From contig CAKZNV010000104.1 of the NCBI GenBank assembly GCA_937132085.1, forward strand, positions 1-50,133: a stretch of DNA of 50,133 bases, given 5' to 3'. Positions 26,944-34,982 of the stretch are shown here, piece after piece (position 1 is the first letter of the stretch; every line of letters starts with the position of its first letter). The position numbers and the translations under genes are program-made. The notes under the pieces were generated by a model. It saw nothing but the letters and a program-made list of their open reading frames with translations. It was not told the DNA's origin and searched no databases. The stretch comes from an uncultured Rubritalea sp. (GTDB taxonomy: Bacteria > Verrucomicrobiota > Verrucomicrobiia > Verrucomicrobiales > Akkermansiaceae).

Positions 26944-28107
26944 GTGTCAGTAGATACTTCAGTAGTGGAAACTCAGTTTTATGAGTTGAGCGATGCGCAG
27001 CTGCCTTTTCAGCTGCGTAGTGGTGAGTCGTTACCTGAAGTTCAGGTAGCGTATGAGACCTGGGGTGAGCTGAATGCGGATAAATCAAATGCGATTCTAC
27101 TCAACCATGCTCTGTCAGGCTCGCACCATGTGCGTGGCTACAATGCAGCAATTCCGGGTATAGGTGATCTATGGCAGGAGGAAATGCATCAGGGCTGGTG
27201 GGAAGAATACATGGGGCCAGGGAAGGCGATAGATACAGATAAGTATTTCGTCATTTGCCCCAACTATCTTGGTGGTTGCTACGGGACTACGGGTCCTAGA
27301 TCGATCAATCCAGAGACAAAAAAACCTTATGGTTCAAGCTTTCCTCAGCTCAGTGTGGCTGACCAAGCGGATCTACAGGCTATCTTGGTTAAATCATTTT
27401 TCGGTATCACACAGCTGCATGCTGCGATTGGACCATCAGTAGGTGGTTTAATCACATTGACACTAGCTACCAGGCATCCTGAGCTAGTCAGAGTTGTTCT
27501 GCCTATTGCTAGTGGATTTAAGACGACTGTTCTGAATAGACTGATCTTGTTTGAGCAAATTTTAGCGATCGAGAATGATCCTCACTTTAATGGTGGAGAT
27601 TACTATGAGGGAGAATTTCCTGACTATGGATTAGCTCTCGCTAGAATGATCTCTCATAAGACATTTGTGCATCTAGATGCGATTGAGAAACGTGCTAGGT
27701 CTGAAGTGAAGCAAGACACTGATCGTCTGAAGTGGTATAATGTAAAAGATCCATTTCAGAGCTATATGCTGTATCAGGGTAAGAAATTCGTGAAGCGATT
27801 TGATGCGAATACTTATCTACGAATCATTGATATGTGGTCTCGCTACGATGCTAAAGAGGAAGCTGATGCGGAGACTAGTAAAGAGCTGTTTGCAGGATCC
27901 AAGCAAGCTGGGCAGAAGTTTTTGGTGTTCAGTATTGATTCAGACTTCTGCTTCTATCCAGAAGAACAGGCTGAGCTGGTGGGGGAGCTGAAAGAAGGTG
28001 ATGTGGAGACTATTCACATCACAGTGCACTCAGATAAAGGACACGATTCGTTCTTACTAGAGCCACATTTATACGGCCCTCACATTAGCTATATTCTTAA
28101 TAGCTAG
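26944..28107 (+). CDS. metX: Homoserine O-acetyltransferase family enzyme
   Basis: 387 residues from a GTG at 26944. It is an alpha/beta-hydrolase acyltransferase with YETWGELNADKSNAILLNHA, the oxyanion region, CPNYLGGCYGTTGP, the nucleophile Ser165 in AAIGPSVGGLI, an Asp in SIDSDFCFYP and a His in SDKGHDSFLLE. The nucleophile elbow reads GPSVGG where most MetX enzymes have GGSMGG. It should make O-acyl-homoserine for methionine synthesis. Acetyl versus succinyl donor preference is not decided here. It sits tightly behind efp. Confidence 0.88.
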   Translation: MSVDTSVVETQFYELSDAQLPFQLRSGESLPEVQVAYETWGELNADKSNAILLNHALSGSHHVRGYNAAIPGIGDLWQEEMHQGWWEEYMGPGKAIDTDKYFVICPNYLGGCYGTTGPRSINPETKKPYGSSFPQLSVADQADLQAILVKSFFGITQLHAAIGPSVGGLITLTLATRHPELVRVVLPIASGFKTTVLNRLILFEQILAIENDPHFNGGDYYEGEFPDYGLALARMISHKTFVHLDAIEKRARSEVKQDTDRLKWYNVKDPFQSYMLYQGKKFVKRFDANTYLRIIDMWSRYDAKEEADAETSKELFAGSKQAGQKFLVFSIDSDFCFYPEEQAELVGELKEGDVETIHITVHSDKGHDSFLLEPHLYGPHISYILNS

Positions 28108-28109
28108 AC

Positions 28110-28982
28110 TTACTTTAGGGCCTTAGTGATGGTTTTGACATTGTGTCTAAACATCTGCTCGATAGAAGTGTGAGAGTCAGCGTAAAGTTTATCTGCAAGT
28201 GGGATGCCAGTTGCTTTAGCTGCAGATTTTAGAGCGCTTGGGTTTGAGGACTCATCTGGAAAAATGGCTTTTACTTTTTTAGTAATAATGATTCCGACTG
28301 CTTCTTGGAGATACTGAGGAGTCACTGATTGCTCACTATTTAGTCCGCGTAATGGAATGGACTGAAAGCCGAATTCTTTACAAAAATAACCAAATGCAGC
28401 ATGAGCGGTGACGAGTTGGCGGTTGGCTTTAGGAACTGTAGATAGTTCTTTTTTTGCCCAAGACTTAAGTGTGTGGAGCTTGTCTCTATAAGCTTTAGAA
28501 CGCTGATTGTAGTAGTCTTTGTTCGCTGGGTCTATCTTTGCTAGCTCAGCGGCTAGGGTAGTGGAGGCTCTACGCCAATTTTCGATAGAGTGCCACCAAT
28601 GAGGATCCATAACGCCTGAGCTGTGGTTAGGGCAGCAAGCGTATGTTTTAGAGCCACCTTTGATATGGATGGAGCGGATACTACGACCTAGTTCTACCAC
28701 TTTAGCTTGGCCTACTAGGGATTTGAGCTTTGGGAGGTAGGGTTCTAGGTCTTTACCGGAGGCTAGATAGAGATGAGCGCCAGATGCTTTAGTGAGTGTT
28801 TTGGTAGTGGGATTGAAAGTATGCGGATTGCCGTTTTTGCCAATGAGATCGATGACGATAACTTTGTCGCCACCTATTTGGTTTGCTAAATCACTAATCA
28901 GCGGAGACAAACTGGCTATTTTCACCTTCGCTGAGGAGAATAATGTAAAGAGTAGGAAGGTGAGTAGGGTCAATGACTTCAT
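28110..28982 (-). CDS. Zinc/manganese ABC-type solute-binding protein (ZnuA-like)
   Basis: About 290 residues from MKSLTLLTFLLF at 28982 (the frame is open to 29000 but the signal peptide starts here). It is a cluster A-I metal-binding fold with the His ligands in NPHTFNPT, DPHWWHS and AHAAFGYFCKEFG and an acidic ligand in FPDESSN. Its loop is short (ACCPNHSSG) compared with His-rich ZnuA. It should deliver Zn or Mn to a permease, but no ABC permease or ATPase gene is adjacent, so it is an orphan here. A perfect inverted repeat lies 40 bases upstream. Confidence 0.85.
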   Translation of the reverse strand: MKSLTLLTFLLFTLFSSAKVKIASLSPLISDLANQIGGDKVIVIDLIGKNGNPHTFNPTTKTLTKASGAHLYLASGKDLEPYLPKLKSLVGQAKVVELGRSIRSIHIKGGSKTYACCPNHSSGVMDPHWWHSIENWRRASTTLAAELAKIDPANKDYYNQRSKAYRDKLHTLKSWAKKELSTVPKANRQLVTAHAAFGYFCKEFGFQSIPLRGLNSEQSVTPQYLQEAVGIIITKKVKAIFPDESSNPSALKSAAKATGIPLADKLYADSHTSIEQMFRHNVKTITKALK

Positions 28983-29021
28983 GACCTCACTAAAATGCAA
29001 ATCACTCTTTCATCAAGTATA

Positions 29022-29040
29022 AATGCAATAAAGTTGCATT
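29022..29040. promoter_or_regulatory. Perfect inverted repeat upstream of the ZnuA-like gene
   Basis: AATGCAA-TAAAG-TTGCATT is a perfect 7-bp inverted repeat with a 5-base spacer, in the short region between the divergent ZnuA-like and Nudix genes. A further AATGCAA half-site lies at 28994-29000. Fur-family regulators (Zur, Mur) use AT-rich palindromes of about this size, so a metal-responsive operator is likely. The regulator is not in the window. Confidence 0.55.
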
Positions 29041-29092
29041 AAGGTCGAGTCTTCATTGTTGCCAAATGAGTTTCAGGCTATAAAAAACATGT

Positions 29093-29635
29093 GTGAATGA
29101 ATTACAGAAAGTGAGCAGGACAGATTGGAAAACGTGGAATCCTGATATAAAAGCAACGCTGATGTTTATTGTTCAAGATGGCAAGGTGCTGCTGATTGAA
29201 AAGCTGACAGGAATAGGTATGGGCAAGATAAACGGCCCAGGAGGGAAGATAGATCCGGGTGAAAATGCAGAGCAAGCGATCATCCGTGAATGCCAAGAAG
29301 AACTACATATCACACCCTTGAATCCAGTGAAAGTAGGTGAGCTATGTTTTGCTATGACTCACATCCCTGATATTCACTGTCATGTGTTTATAGCAGAGGA
29401 ATTTGAGGGAGAGCCTACAGCTACATATGAGGCGAACCCTTTTTGGCAGGCAATTGGTGAAATACCGTTTGATAAGATGTGGGAGGATGACCGTCATTGG
29501 TTACCACAGGCCCTGAATGGTGAGGTGTTCCACGCTAAGTTTGATTTTGTGGATGAAGACATCACTTGGATGGATGTATCTTTTGGTGATGAAACTAAGC
29601 TTCAGTGGCTGGGTGACCATTACGAGGATTCATAG
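29093..29635 (+). CDS. Nudix hydrolase, MTH1-like
   Basis: 180 residues from a GTG. The Nudix box is GKIDPGENAEQAIIRECQEE (residues 51-70) with the terminal Gly replaced by His72. The context INGPGGKIDPGE, FWQAIGEIPFDKMWEDDRHW and the C-terminal FHAKFDFVDED closely follow eukaryotic MTH1, which hydrolyses oxidised purine triphosphates such as 8-oxo-dGTP. A sanitising phosphatase for damaged nucleotides is the likely role. Its 3' end overlaps scpA by 16 bases on the opposite strand. Confidence 0.85.
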   Translation: MNELQKVSRTDWKTWNPDIKATLMFIVQDGKVLLIEKLTGIGMGKINGPGGKIDPGENAEQAIIRECQEELHITPLNPVKVGELCFAMTHIPDIHCHVFIAEEFEGEPTATYEANPFWQAIGEIPFDKMWEDDRHWLPQALNGEVFHAKFDFVDEDITWMDVSFGDETKLQWLGDHYEDS

Positions 29636-30378
29636 AGCGAACCACGGCTATGTGAGCTTCGTTCGATCTCTATTTCGCTCAAAATAGTATCTTGGATGAC
29701 CTTAAATTGATTCATCTTCATGAGCTCCAGCACAGCTAAGAAGGTGACGATGACTTCGGCTTTTGTGGTGGCATCTGTGAAGAGATCACCGAATTTACGT
29801 TTCTCACCAGGAGACATACTATTGAGGAGTTGCTCAATCTTGTCTGCTACTGTGTAGCGATCATCTACGATATCTCCAAGGTCGTTCGATTCTTCTAGTC
29901 GCTGAAGGATGCCTTGGAATGCTTTAATCAAATCAAATATGTTGGCATCTGGTAGAGGCGCATCAGTATCATCTTCTAGATCAGGCTGATCAGGGTTGTT
30001 GGCAAAGTAGTTTTCTTGCTCGATCGCTTTATTACTGAGAAACCCTGCGGCATCTTTAAACTTCTTGTATTCGATGAGTTGCCTAATGAGTTCCCAGCGA
30101 GGATCTTCTTCATCGAGATCATCATCTTCTAGCTGTTCTTGTTTGGGAAGTAGTGTGCGGCTCTTGATATACATGAGATTCGCAGCCATCACGATGAACT
30201 CAGATGCTAGATCAATATTCAACAGCTTGAAGGTGTTGATGTAATCTAGGTATTGCTTGGTGATGCGCTCTAGGGTGATGTCGTGAATATCCACCTCCTC
30301 TTTCTTGATCAGATAGAGGAGCAGATCTAATGGACCTTCAAAAATGTCCAGTTTGACTTTATATTTATCATCACTCAC
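29620..30378 (-). CDS. scpA: Segregation and condensation protein A
   Basis: 252 residues from a GTG (GTGAGTGATGAT). The N-terminal kleisin signature VKLDIFEGPLDLLLYLIKKE is followed by DIASEF-like DLASEFIVMAANLMYIKSRTLLP, an acidic linker (DDDLDEEDPRWE), and a C-terminal winged helix (VIVTFLAVLELMKMNQFKV). ScpA bridges the SMC heads in chromosome condensation and normally partners ScpB, which is not seen in the window. Confidence 0.93.
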   Translation of the reverse strand: MSDDKYKVKLDIFEGPLDLLLYLIKKEEVDIHDITLERITKQYLDYINTFKLLNIDLASEFIVMAANLMYIKSRTLLPKQEQLEDDDLDEEDPRWELIRQLIEYKKFKDAAGFLSNKAIEQENYFANNPDQPDLEDDTDAPLPDANIFDLIKAFQGILQRLEESNDLGDIVDDRYTVADKIEQLLNSMSPGEKRKFGDLFTDATTKAEVIVTFLAVLELMKMNQFKVIQDTILSEIEIERSSHSRGSLYESS

Positions 30379-30442
30379 TTCTAGCTATACTACGATTTGC
30401 AATGGCAGAGGCAAGAGGAGAATTAAATGAATATCTGGGCAC

Positions 30443-30474
30443 AAAAAAACCTCATGCAACTAGTGCATGAGGTT
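30443..30474 (-). terminator. Rho-independent terminator of the small PEP-CTERM gene
   Basis: A perfect 11-bp stem AACCTCATGCA / TGCATGAGGTT (30448-30458 and 30464-30474, loop ACTAG) is followed on the minus strand by seven T. It separates the PEP-CTERM gene from scpA. Confidence 0.9.
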
Positions 30475-30499
30475 CTTAAAATGAATTTTAATTCAACGA

Positions 30500-30916
30500 T
30501 TACTTACGGCGACGTAGGATAAGCGCGATGCCACCTAGACCGAGAAGTGCTGTTGAGCTTGGCTCTGGCACTTGGTTGAATGTGAGGCTCTGTGCTGTAG
30601 CTCCGTTTGCAGTAGCTGTGTATTGAACCTGTGTTCCTGAATCGTTAACGTTGATGTTAGAACCGATGAGAGCTCCTACATAGCTTACGTTAGATGGATA
30701 AAACACAGTGAATGACTGTGCGTTATTTAGAGTAGCAACTCCACCGCTTACGAGTGTAGTTCCAGGTCCAGTAACTGTGAATGTTCCAATGCCTGGCATA
30801 ACGATGTTACCAGATCCGATGTTTTGTCCATTAAGTTGGGCAAGATCGAGAGTGAAAGCAGATGCACTTGCTGAAAGCGCTGCTGCACAGATTGAAGTTA
30901 GAAGTAATTTGTTCAT
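30500..30916 (-). CDS. Small PEP-CTERM secreted protein
   Basis: 138 residues. The signal peptide (about 1-20, ALSASASA) is followed by a short beta-rich mature domain of about 95 residues (LDLAQLNGQNIGSGNIV, GTFTVTGPGT) and the end VPEPSSTALLGLGGIALILR plus RRK. The signal is identical in amino acids to that of the 24216 protein but encoded with different codons. There is no catalytic motif. The leader reads AACACTATG. It has its own terminator, so it is probably monocistronic. Confidence 0.83.
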   Translation of the reverse strand: MNKLLLTSICAAALSASASAFTLDLAQLNGQNIGSGNIVMPGIGTFTVTGPGTTLVSGGVATLNNAQSFTVFYPSNVSYVGALIGSNINVNDSGTQVQYTATANGATAQSLTFNQVPEPSSTALLGLGGIALILRRRK

Positions 30917-31030
30917 AGTGTTATTTTATAGGGGTTGAATTTAATTCGTCCATATCCTAAATGTGTGACCTATATTGTCAATATATATTTAAAAAAAATG
31001 AAAATTATTAAGTTTGCGGTAAAATTTCTA

Positions 31031-31774
31031 TTACTTGATAGCTTTTTTGAATTCTTTTAACTCTAGAGTTTTAACGATTGCTTGGTCACGAGATATATAC
31101 TTTTTCTCCTGTTCTTTTACGATGCCTATACCTTCAGCGAACCAGTATTCCTTGGATACCAAGGTGTTGCTGGTGGTTTTGTCAATGCGGTCCATGCGAA
31201 TTTTATCAGTGATATAAGTTTTCCCTAGTATTTCAATCTTAGTGTTTTTTGAGACAACTCTGAATTCAAATCGAGGCATTTTTTCAGTAGTCCATGACCA
31301 CTTATCGCCAATTTTTGCTACTTTGTTATAGAGAACGATAGGGACAATTGTGATAAATCCGACTTTTTTTGTAGGATCTTCAGCATTGTTCATAAATGTG
31401 CCATGATAGTGTAATTGATCATTGGTGTAGTTCAGGACCTGTTTCTTCTTTAGTTTGTTTTCTATGAAGATATCGATGACTGGGACATCCGCTTTCAGTG
31501 ACTCGATCGGCTGAGGACCATTACTGACTTGTTTTTCTGAAAACTTATAGACCATTCCACGTGGTGTGATTTCACCAGGGACATCGAACTCAGGCTTAAA
31601 ATCTAGATCTTTAGGGATGGTTAGCGTGACGTCATAGGTCCAGCTGTTTCCTTTCGCTAAAAGCACTTCAGCTTTCTTCTCTACCACAGTATCAGCTTCG
31701 GGAGCTGCAGTTTGTGCTAGGGATGGTAGGAGTAGTGATGCAAGTATGAGGGGGGTGGTAAATATAGCTTTCAT
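31031..31774 (-). CDS. Secreted protein of unknown function, third gene of TPM-like unit
   Basis: 247 residues. The signal peptide (about 1-20) is followed by a beta-rich mature domain (SWTYDVTLTIPKDLDFKP, EILGKTYITDKIRMDRI, SKEYWFAEGIGIVKEQEK). The last motif resembles the strand in DUF3108/LolA-like proteins that report lipoprotein or surface properties (YWFxxGxGxV). No catalytic residues are seen. It follows the TPM-like membrane gene by 15 bases, so the three genes 33210-31031 form one transcript. Confidence 0.65.
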   Translation of the reverse strand: MKAIFTTPLILASLLLPSLAQTAAPEADTVVEKKAEVLLAKGNSWTYDVTLTIPKDLDFKPEFDVPGEITPRGMVYKFSEKQVSNGPQPIESLKADVPVIDIFIENKLKKKQVLNYTNDQLHYHGTFMNNAEDPTKKVGFITIVPIVLYNKVAKIGDKWSWTTEKMPRFEFRVVSKNTKIEILGKTYITDKIRMDRIDKTTSNTLVSKEYWFAEGIGIVKEQEKKYISRDQAIVKTLELKEFKKAIK

Positions 31775-31789
31775 GTTTATATGTATAGT

Positions 31790-32539
31790 TTATCTGTTTT
31801 GCTGAGTGATGCTGGAAGCTCCATGTGGTGCTCCTAGTCTAGTGATGGTTTTAGTCTCTGGGAAGTAATAAGGCTTCTTGTTTCTAGAGTTGCTGTAAAT
31901 GTTCCATATAATAAAGAGAGCAATGAGAGGAACGATGATACAAAGAGCAATTTTCACGAGCTTTATTATATACGCTTTGAATGCTGCATTCTTTTTTGTC
32001 TCTTCTAGGTCTGACTGATCCTTTTCTAATAGTGGGCGAGTGCTAAGATAAGCTAATTCGTCATTAATGCTAACAAAAGAAGCCTCTAATATTGCATCGA
32101 GTCCACGCTCTGACTGTATGTTCTGTGTTGCGCTGGCTAGAATGTTTTCGACTTCGTTGATATCGTCGAGGAGTGGGGGATTTTTAAACTGTATATCAAT
32201 ATTGTGGTTTTTTAAAAATGAGCCGATATTAATAAGTATGTGAAACTGCTGATCTGTCGCTGGGATAGATGCTGTCCAAGTTCGGCGAATTTCCATCTGA
32301 GAATGGTGAATACCATAGAATCCATAACTCACCATGCAACGATGGTTTTCTAGTAATAGTTTTTGCTCTTTCCGAATAAGAACTACCTGCTCAGGGCTTA
32401 GTATATTTTGAGGGTCAATGATCGCGTTCTGTTCTAGCAGAAACTTTTCAGGTAAGTCTTTTGGAGCCTCTTCTTGTTGCTGAGCGCTAGCTTGAAAAAC
32501 TAGAAGAACGGTGATGAGTATGGAGAAAAGATATCTCAT
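31790..32539 (-). CDS. Membrane protein with degenerate TPM-like domain
   Basis: 249 residues. The signal peptide (about 1-19) is followed by a periplasmic region whose opening IIDPQNILSPEQVVLIRKEQ resembles the start of TPM domains (usually LSPEE, then a beta-alpha fold), and a C-terminal transmembrane helix (about 195-215, IALCIIVPLIALFIIWNIY) with a short cytoplasmic tail. Its start codon overlaps the previous gene's stop by 4 bases, so translation is coupled to the zinc-ribbon protein. The TPM call is a weak similarity. Confidence 0.6.
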   Translation of the reverse strand: MRYLFSILITVLLVFQASAQQQEEAPKDLPEKFLLEQNAIIDPQNILSPEQVVLIRKEQKLLLENHRCMVSYGFYGIHHSQMEIRRTWTASIPATDQQFHILINIGSFLKNHNIDIQFKNPPLLDDINEVENILASATQNIQSERGLDAILEASFVSINDELAYLSTRPLLEKDQSDLEETKKNAAFKAYIIKLVKIALCIIVPLIALFIIWNIYSNSRNKKPYYFPETKTITRLGAPHGASSITQQNR

Positions 32540-33210
32540 TTACGGTGTTTCTTTTTGAATTTTTTAAAGCGAGCTTTGACTCCATGTTTTGAATCGTCGA
32601 GTGTGTTTAAAATGCTTTCTAATGCTTCTAAATAACCTCTAGCATGAATGCCTTTGCGTTGTGATTTATTGAGTTGCGCTACTATTTTTAGAGAGTTTTC
32701 ATCGGGCAAGAATACATCGGCATTGTAGCCAGTAGCGATACAGCTTTTTAGCGTGACGGAGTTAGTGATGATCAGAATGGTCCATTTCTTGTCATTTTCG
32801 GATTGATCCTCTGGTAAAGGACATTGGTTCAGCATCCATAGTGAGAGTTGGCGTAGTCTGACATTCTTCTGTAGAGGTAGTATGCAGATTTTTACTGAAA
32901 ATTGTGGATACCGACTATTAATCAAGCTTTGGTAGCTGGCGACATCGTTCATTTCAAAATCCAAGAGCGAGTCGGAAAAATCATGCAGCTGGAGTAGAGT
33001 AGGTAGGCCATCAATAGGGAAATGGCTCTCTAAATAACTGAAATCAAATCCACAGTAATCGCATTTTTGGATCTCTCTGTCTCTTAATATTTTAGAGCAT
33101 TCAGGGCAACGAGGAGACTCGCCTACCAAGGCCTTGGTAAACTTTTCTTTTACACTGAGTTTCTCAGAGTAATCATCTAGTGGCTCTAGAATGGACTCGT
33201 CTTCTGACAT
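32536..33210 (-). CDS. Zinc-ribbon protein with TPM-like C-terminal domain
   Basis: 224 residues, no signal peptide. A zinc ribbon (CPEC at about 36-39 and CDYC about 50-53) leads into a TPM-like region (FPIDGLPTLLQLHDFSDSLL, IITNSVTLKSCIATGYNADVFLP) and a lysine-rich C-terminus (KARFKKFKKKHRK). It is cytoplasmic and coupled to the membrane TPM-like protein by a 4-base overlap. A similar fold on both sides of the membrane suggests they work as a pair. The function is unknown. Confidence 0.62.
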   Translation of the reverse strand: MSEDESILEPLDDYSEKLSVKEKFTKALVGESPRCPECSKILRDREIQKCDYCGFDFSYLESHFPIDGLPTLLQLHDFSDSLLDFEMNDVASYQSLINSRYPQFSVKICILPLQKNVRLRQLSLWMLNQCPLPEDQSENDKKWTILIITNSVTLKSCIATGYNADVFLPDENSLKIVAQLNKSQRKGIHARGYLEALESILNTLDDSKHGVKARFKKFKKKHRK

Positions 33211-33312
33211 GGTTTAGTTTTTTTGATATTACGCTATTAGGTAGCTTCTGACTCTACACTATCGCTAGATTTGCATATTTCAATATCAAAAAGTAGATTA
33301 CAAACTAGAGCG

Positions 33313-33333
33313 TAAATTGTAATGTGCAATTTA
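33313..33333. promoter_or_regulatory. Inverted repeat upstream of the Ala/Lys-rich protein gene
   Basis: TAAATTG-(7 bases)-CAATTTA is a perfect 7-bp inverted repeat, about 50 bases before the ATG at 33382 and in the only promoter region shared with the divergent zinc-ribbon gene. It may be an operator. Confidence 0.35.
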
Positions 33334-33381
33334 TGTGATCTGTGCTTAATTATTAATGTTAAAACAATTACAAATAAAACT

Positions 33382-33732
33382 ATGAATGAAGAAAATCAAA
33401 ATAGAGAGCGCGAGCCAGATACAGTAGATGCGATCAAAGACGCAGTGAAAATGGCAGCCAATGAGGCGAAGACTAAAGCGAAAGAAGCAGCGCCTAAAAT
33501 CAAAGAAGCTATCGGTAATGCAGTGCATGATGTAGCATACGGTGCGGCATTTGGCGCATCATTCGCGGGAGCATTAGCGAGTGAGTTCATGCCTAAGGCT
33601 ATCAAAGATGGCTTAAGCGAAGGTTCAGAAGCGGGTTCTCAGTCAGGTAAAACGACTGCTGAGAAATTCCGTAAGAATGTGAAATCAGCTACTTCAGAAG
33701 ATTGCACAGACGGTGAGTGCCACTCCACTTAG
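33382..33732 (+). CDS. Small Ala/Lys-rich protein with glycine-zipper-like segment
   Basis: 116 residues from the ATG at 33382 (MNEENQNRERE); an upstream in-frame ATG at 33322 would add a Cys-rich segment unlike the rest. A charged N-terminal amphipathic helix (AIKDAVKMAANEAKTKAKEA) is followed by a small-residue helix AYGAAFGASFAGALASEF and a Ser/Gly-rich tail ending ECHST. No family was recognised. The pattern suggests a membrane-associating or stress protein. It is followed by a strong terminator, so it is monocistronic. Confidence 0.65.
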   Translation: MNEENQNREREPDTVDAIKDAVKMAANEAKTKAKEAAPKIKEAIGNAVHDVAYGAAFGASFAGALASEFMPKAIKDGLSEGSEAGSQSGKTTAEKFRKNVKSATSEDCTDGECHST

Positions 33733-33751
33733 TAAAGACAATCTAGAAACA

Positions 33752-33784
33752 AAAGAGCTGAATCATTGATTGATTCAGCTCTTT
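33752..33784. terminator. Bidirectional terminator
   Basis: A perfect 14-bp stem AAAGAGCTGAATCA / TGATTCAGCTCTTT (loop TTGAT) is flanked by A-run and T-run. It serves the plus-strand gene ending 33732 and the minus-strand thioredoxin gene ending 33810. Confidence 0.9.
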
Positions 33785-33809
33785 TTATATAGGTAATATC
33801 TTTTTTAAA

Positions 33810-34250
33810 TTAGATCATGTCTTTACGACGTTTCGCTTTGGCGAGGTGTTTTAGGAATAAGTCGACCTTTGGGTGTGCCGTTGCAGTGAATCTATTGAAT
33901 TCTTTTCCGTCAGCATCAAAAAGTAAAATAGTAGGGACTCCTGATACTTTATACTGCTGCATGAGTTTTGTGTTGGCTGCTTTAAGTTCAGGGTTGCTGT
34001 TTGGCATGTCTAGTTTTACTAGAACATAGCTTTCTTGCGCTTTCTTGAGGAACTCTTCTTTGGTGAAAACAGCCTTTGCCATCATCTTACAAGGAGGGCA
34101 CCAATCAGATCCAGTGAACTCGATCATCACGAGCTTATTTTCGGCTTTAGCCTTCTTTACTCCTTCTTCTATGCTGGTAAGCCATGGGCCTTCGGCACTA
34201 GCGATGGCGGTGAATGCGAGCATTAAAATCCCTAAAATAGTGTTTTTCAT
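33810..34250 (-). CDS. Secreted thioredoxin-fold protein
   Basis: About 146 residues from MKNTILGILMLAFT at 34250; a Met at 34259 is also possible. The signal peptide is followed by a thioredoxin-7-like domain with FTGSDWCPPCKMMAKAVF, i.e. a CPPC active site, and a cis-Pro in VSGVPTILLFD. It should act as a periplasmic disulfide reductant or isomerase. No partner DsbD-like gene is adjacent. It shares the terminator hairpin with the opposing gene. Confidence 0.88.
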   Translation of the reverse strand: MKNTILGILMLAFTAIASAEGPWLTSIEEGVKKAKAENKLVMIEFTGSDWCPPCKMMAKAVFTKEEFLKKAQESYVLVKLDMPNSNPELKAANTKLMQQYKVSGVPTILLFDADGKEFNRFTATAHPKVDLFLKHLAKAKRRKDMI

Positions 34251-34382
34251 GATGTTCATCTATACTATATAGCGTAGTCAGATGGCGAACTCTTTTTAAA
34301 AACCGTTATTTATTGTAAATTATTCTGAGAACTATCCGCACTCCACCCTTGAAATGAGGTTGAAAATGGTTTCCATTGCACC

Positions 34383-34982
34383 ATGCCTAAGAAGCCGACA
34401 TTACTAGTAGCGACGAGAAATGCCCATAAAACGGAGGAAATCCGCCAGATGTTAGCGGGTAGCTATATGGTGGAAGACCTAAATGGTAAAGATTTCCCTG
34501 AAGTGGAAGAGACAGGGACTACCTTCCTAGCGAATGCTAAACTCAAGGCACAAGAAATCAGCAAGCTAACCAGCGGTGTTATTTTATCTGATGATTCAGG
34601 TTTGGAAGTTGATGCTCTCAATGGTGATCCTGGAGTTTACTCTTCTCGCTATGCTGGCACGGATGGAGACAACGAAGCGAATAATACTAAGCTAATGACA
34701 GAGATGGCTAAGCTGCCGGATGGAACCTCGAGGACAGCTAGATTTCGCTGTGTCATGGTTCTCGCTCAAAATGGAGAGGAGCTAGCGCATTTCAGTGGTG
34801 CTGTGGAAGGTTCTATTATTTCTGAACTCACAGGTGACGGAGGTTTTGGTTACGATCCTTTATTTATCCCTGATGGTTATGAGAAGACTTTTGCTCAGCT
34901 AGGTGATACGGTGAAAAATACATTGAGCCACCGAGCGAATGCTCTTAATCAGGCTGCTGAATGGCTGAGTGAAAATAGCTAG
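34383..34982 (+). CDS. rdgB: XTP/dITP diphosphatase
   Basis: 199 residues, normal length. Motifs: LLVATRNAHKTEEIRQML at the N-terminus, ILSDDSGLEVDALNGDPGVY (metal-binding Asp), GDGGFGYDPLF and the C-terminal LSHRANALNQ. It hydrolyses non-canonical purine triphosphates such as dITP and XTP to monophosphates, keeping them out of DNA. The next gene starts at the base after its stop, so the two are coupled. Confidence 0.96.
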   Translation: MPKKPTLLVATRNAHKTEEIRQMLAGSYMVEDLNGKDFPEVEETGTTFLANAKLKAQEISKLTSGVILSDDSGLEVDALNGDPGVYSSRYAGTDGDNEANNTKLMTEMAKLPDGTSRTARFRCVMVLAQNGEELAHFSGAVEGSIISELTGDGGFGYDPLFIPDGYEKTFAQLGDTVKNTLSHRANALNQAAEWLSENS

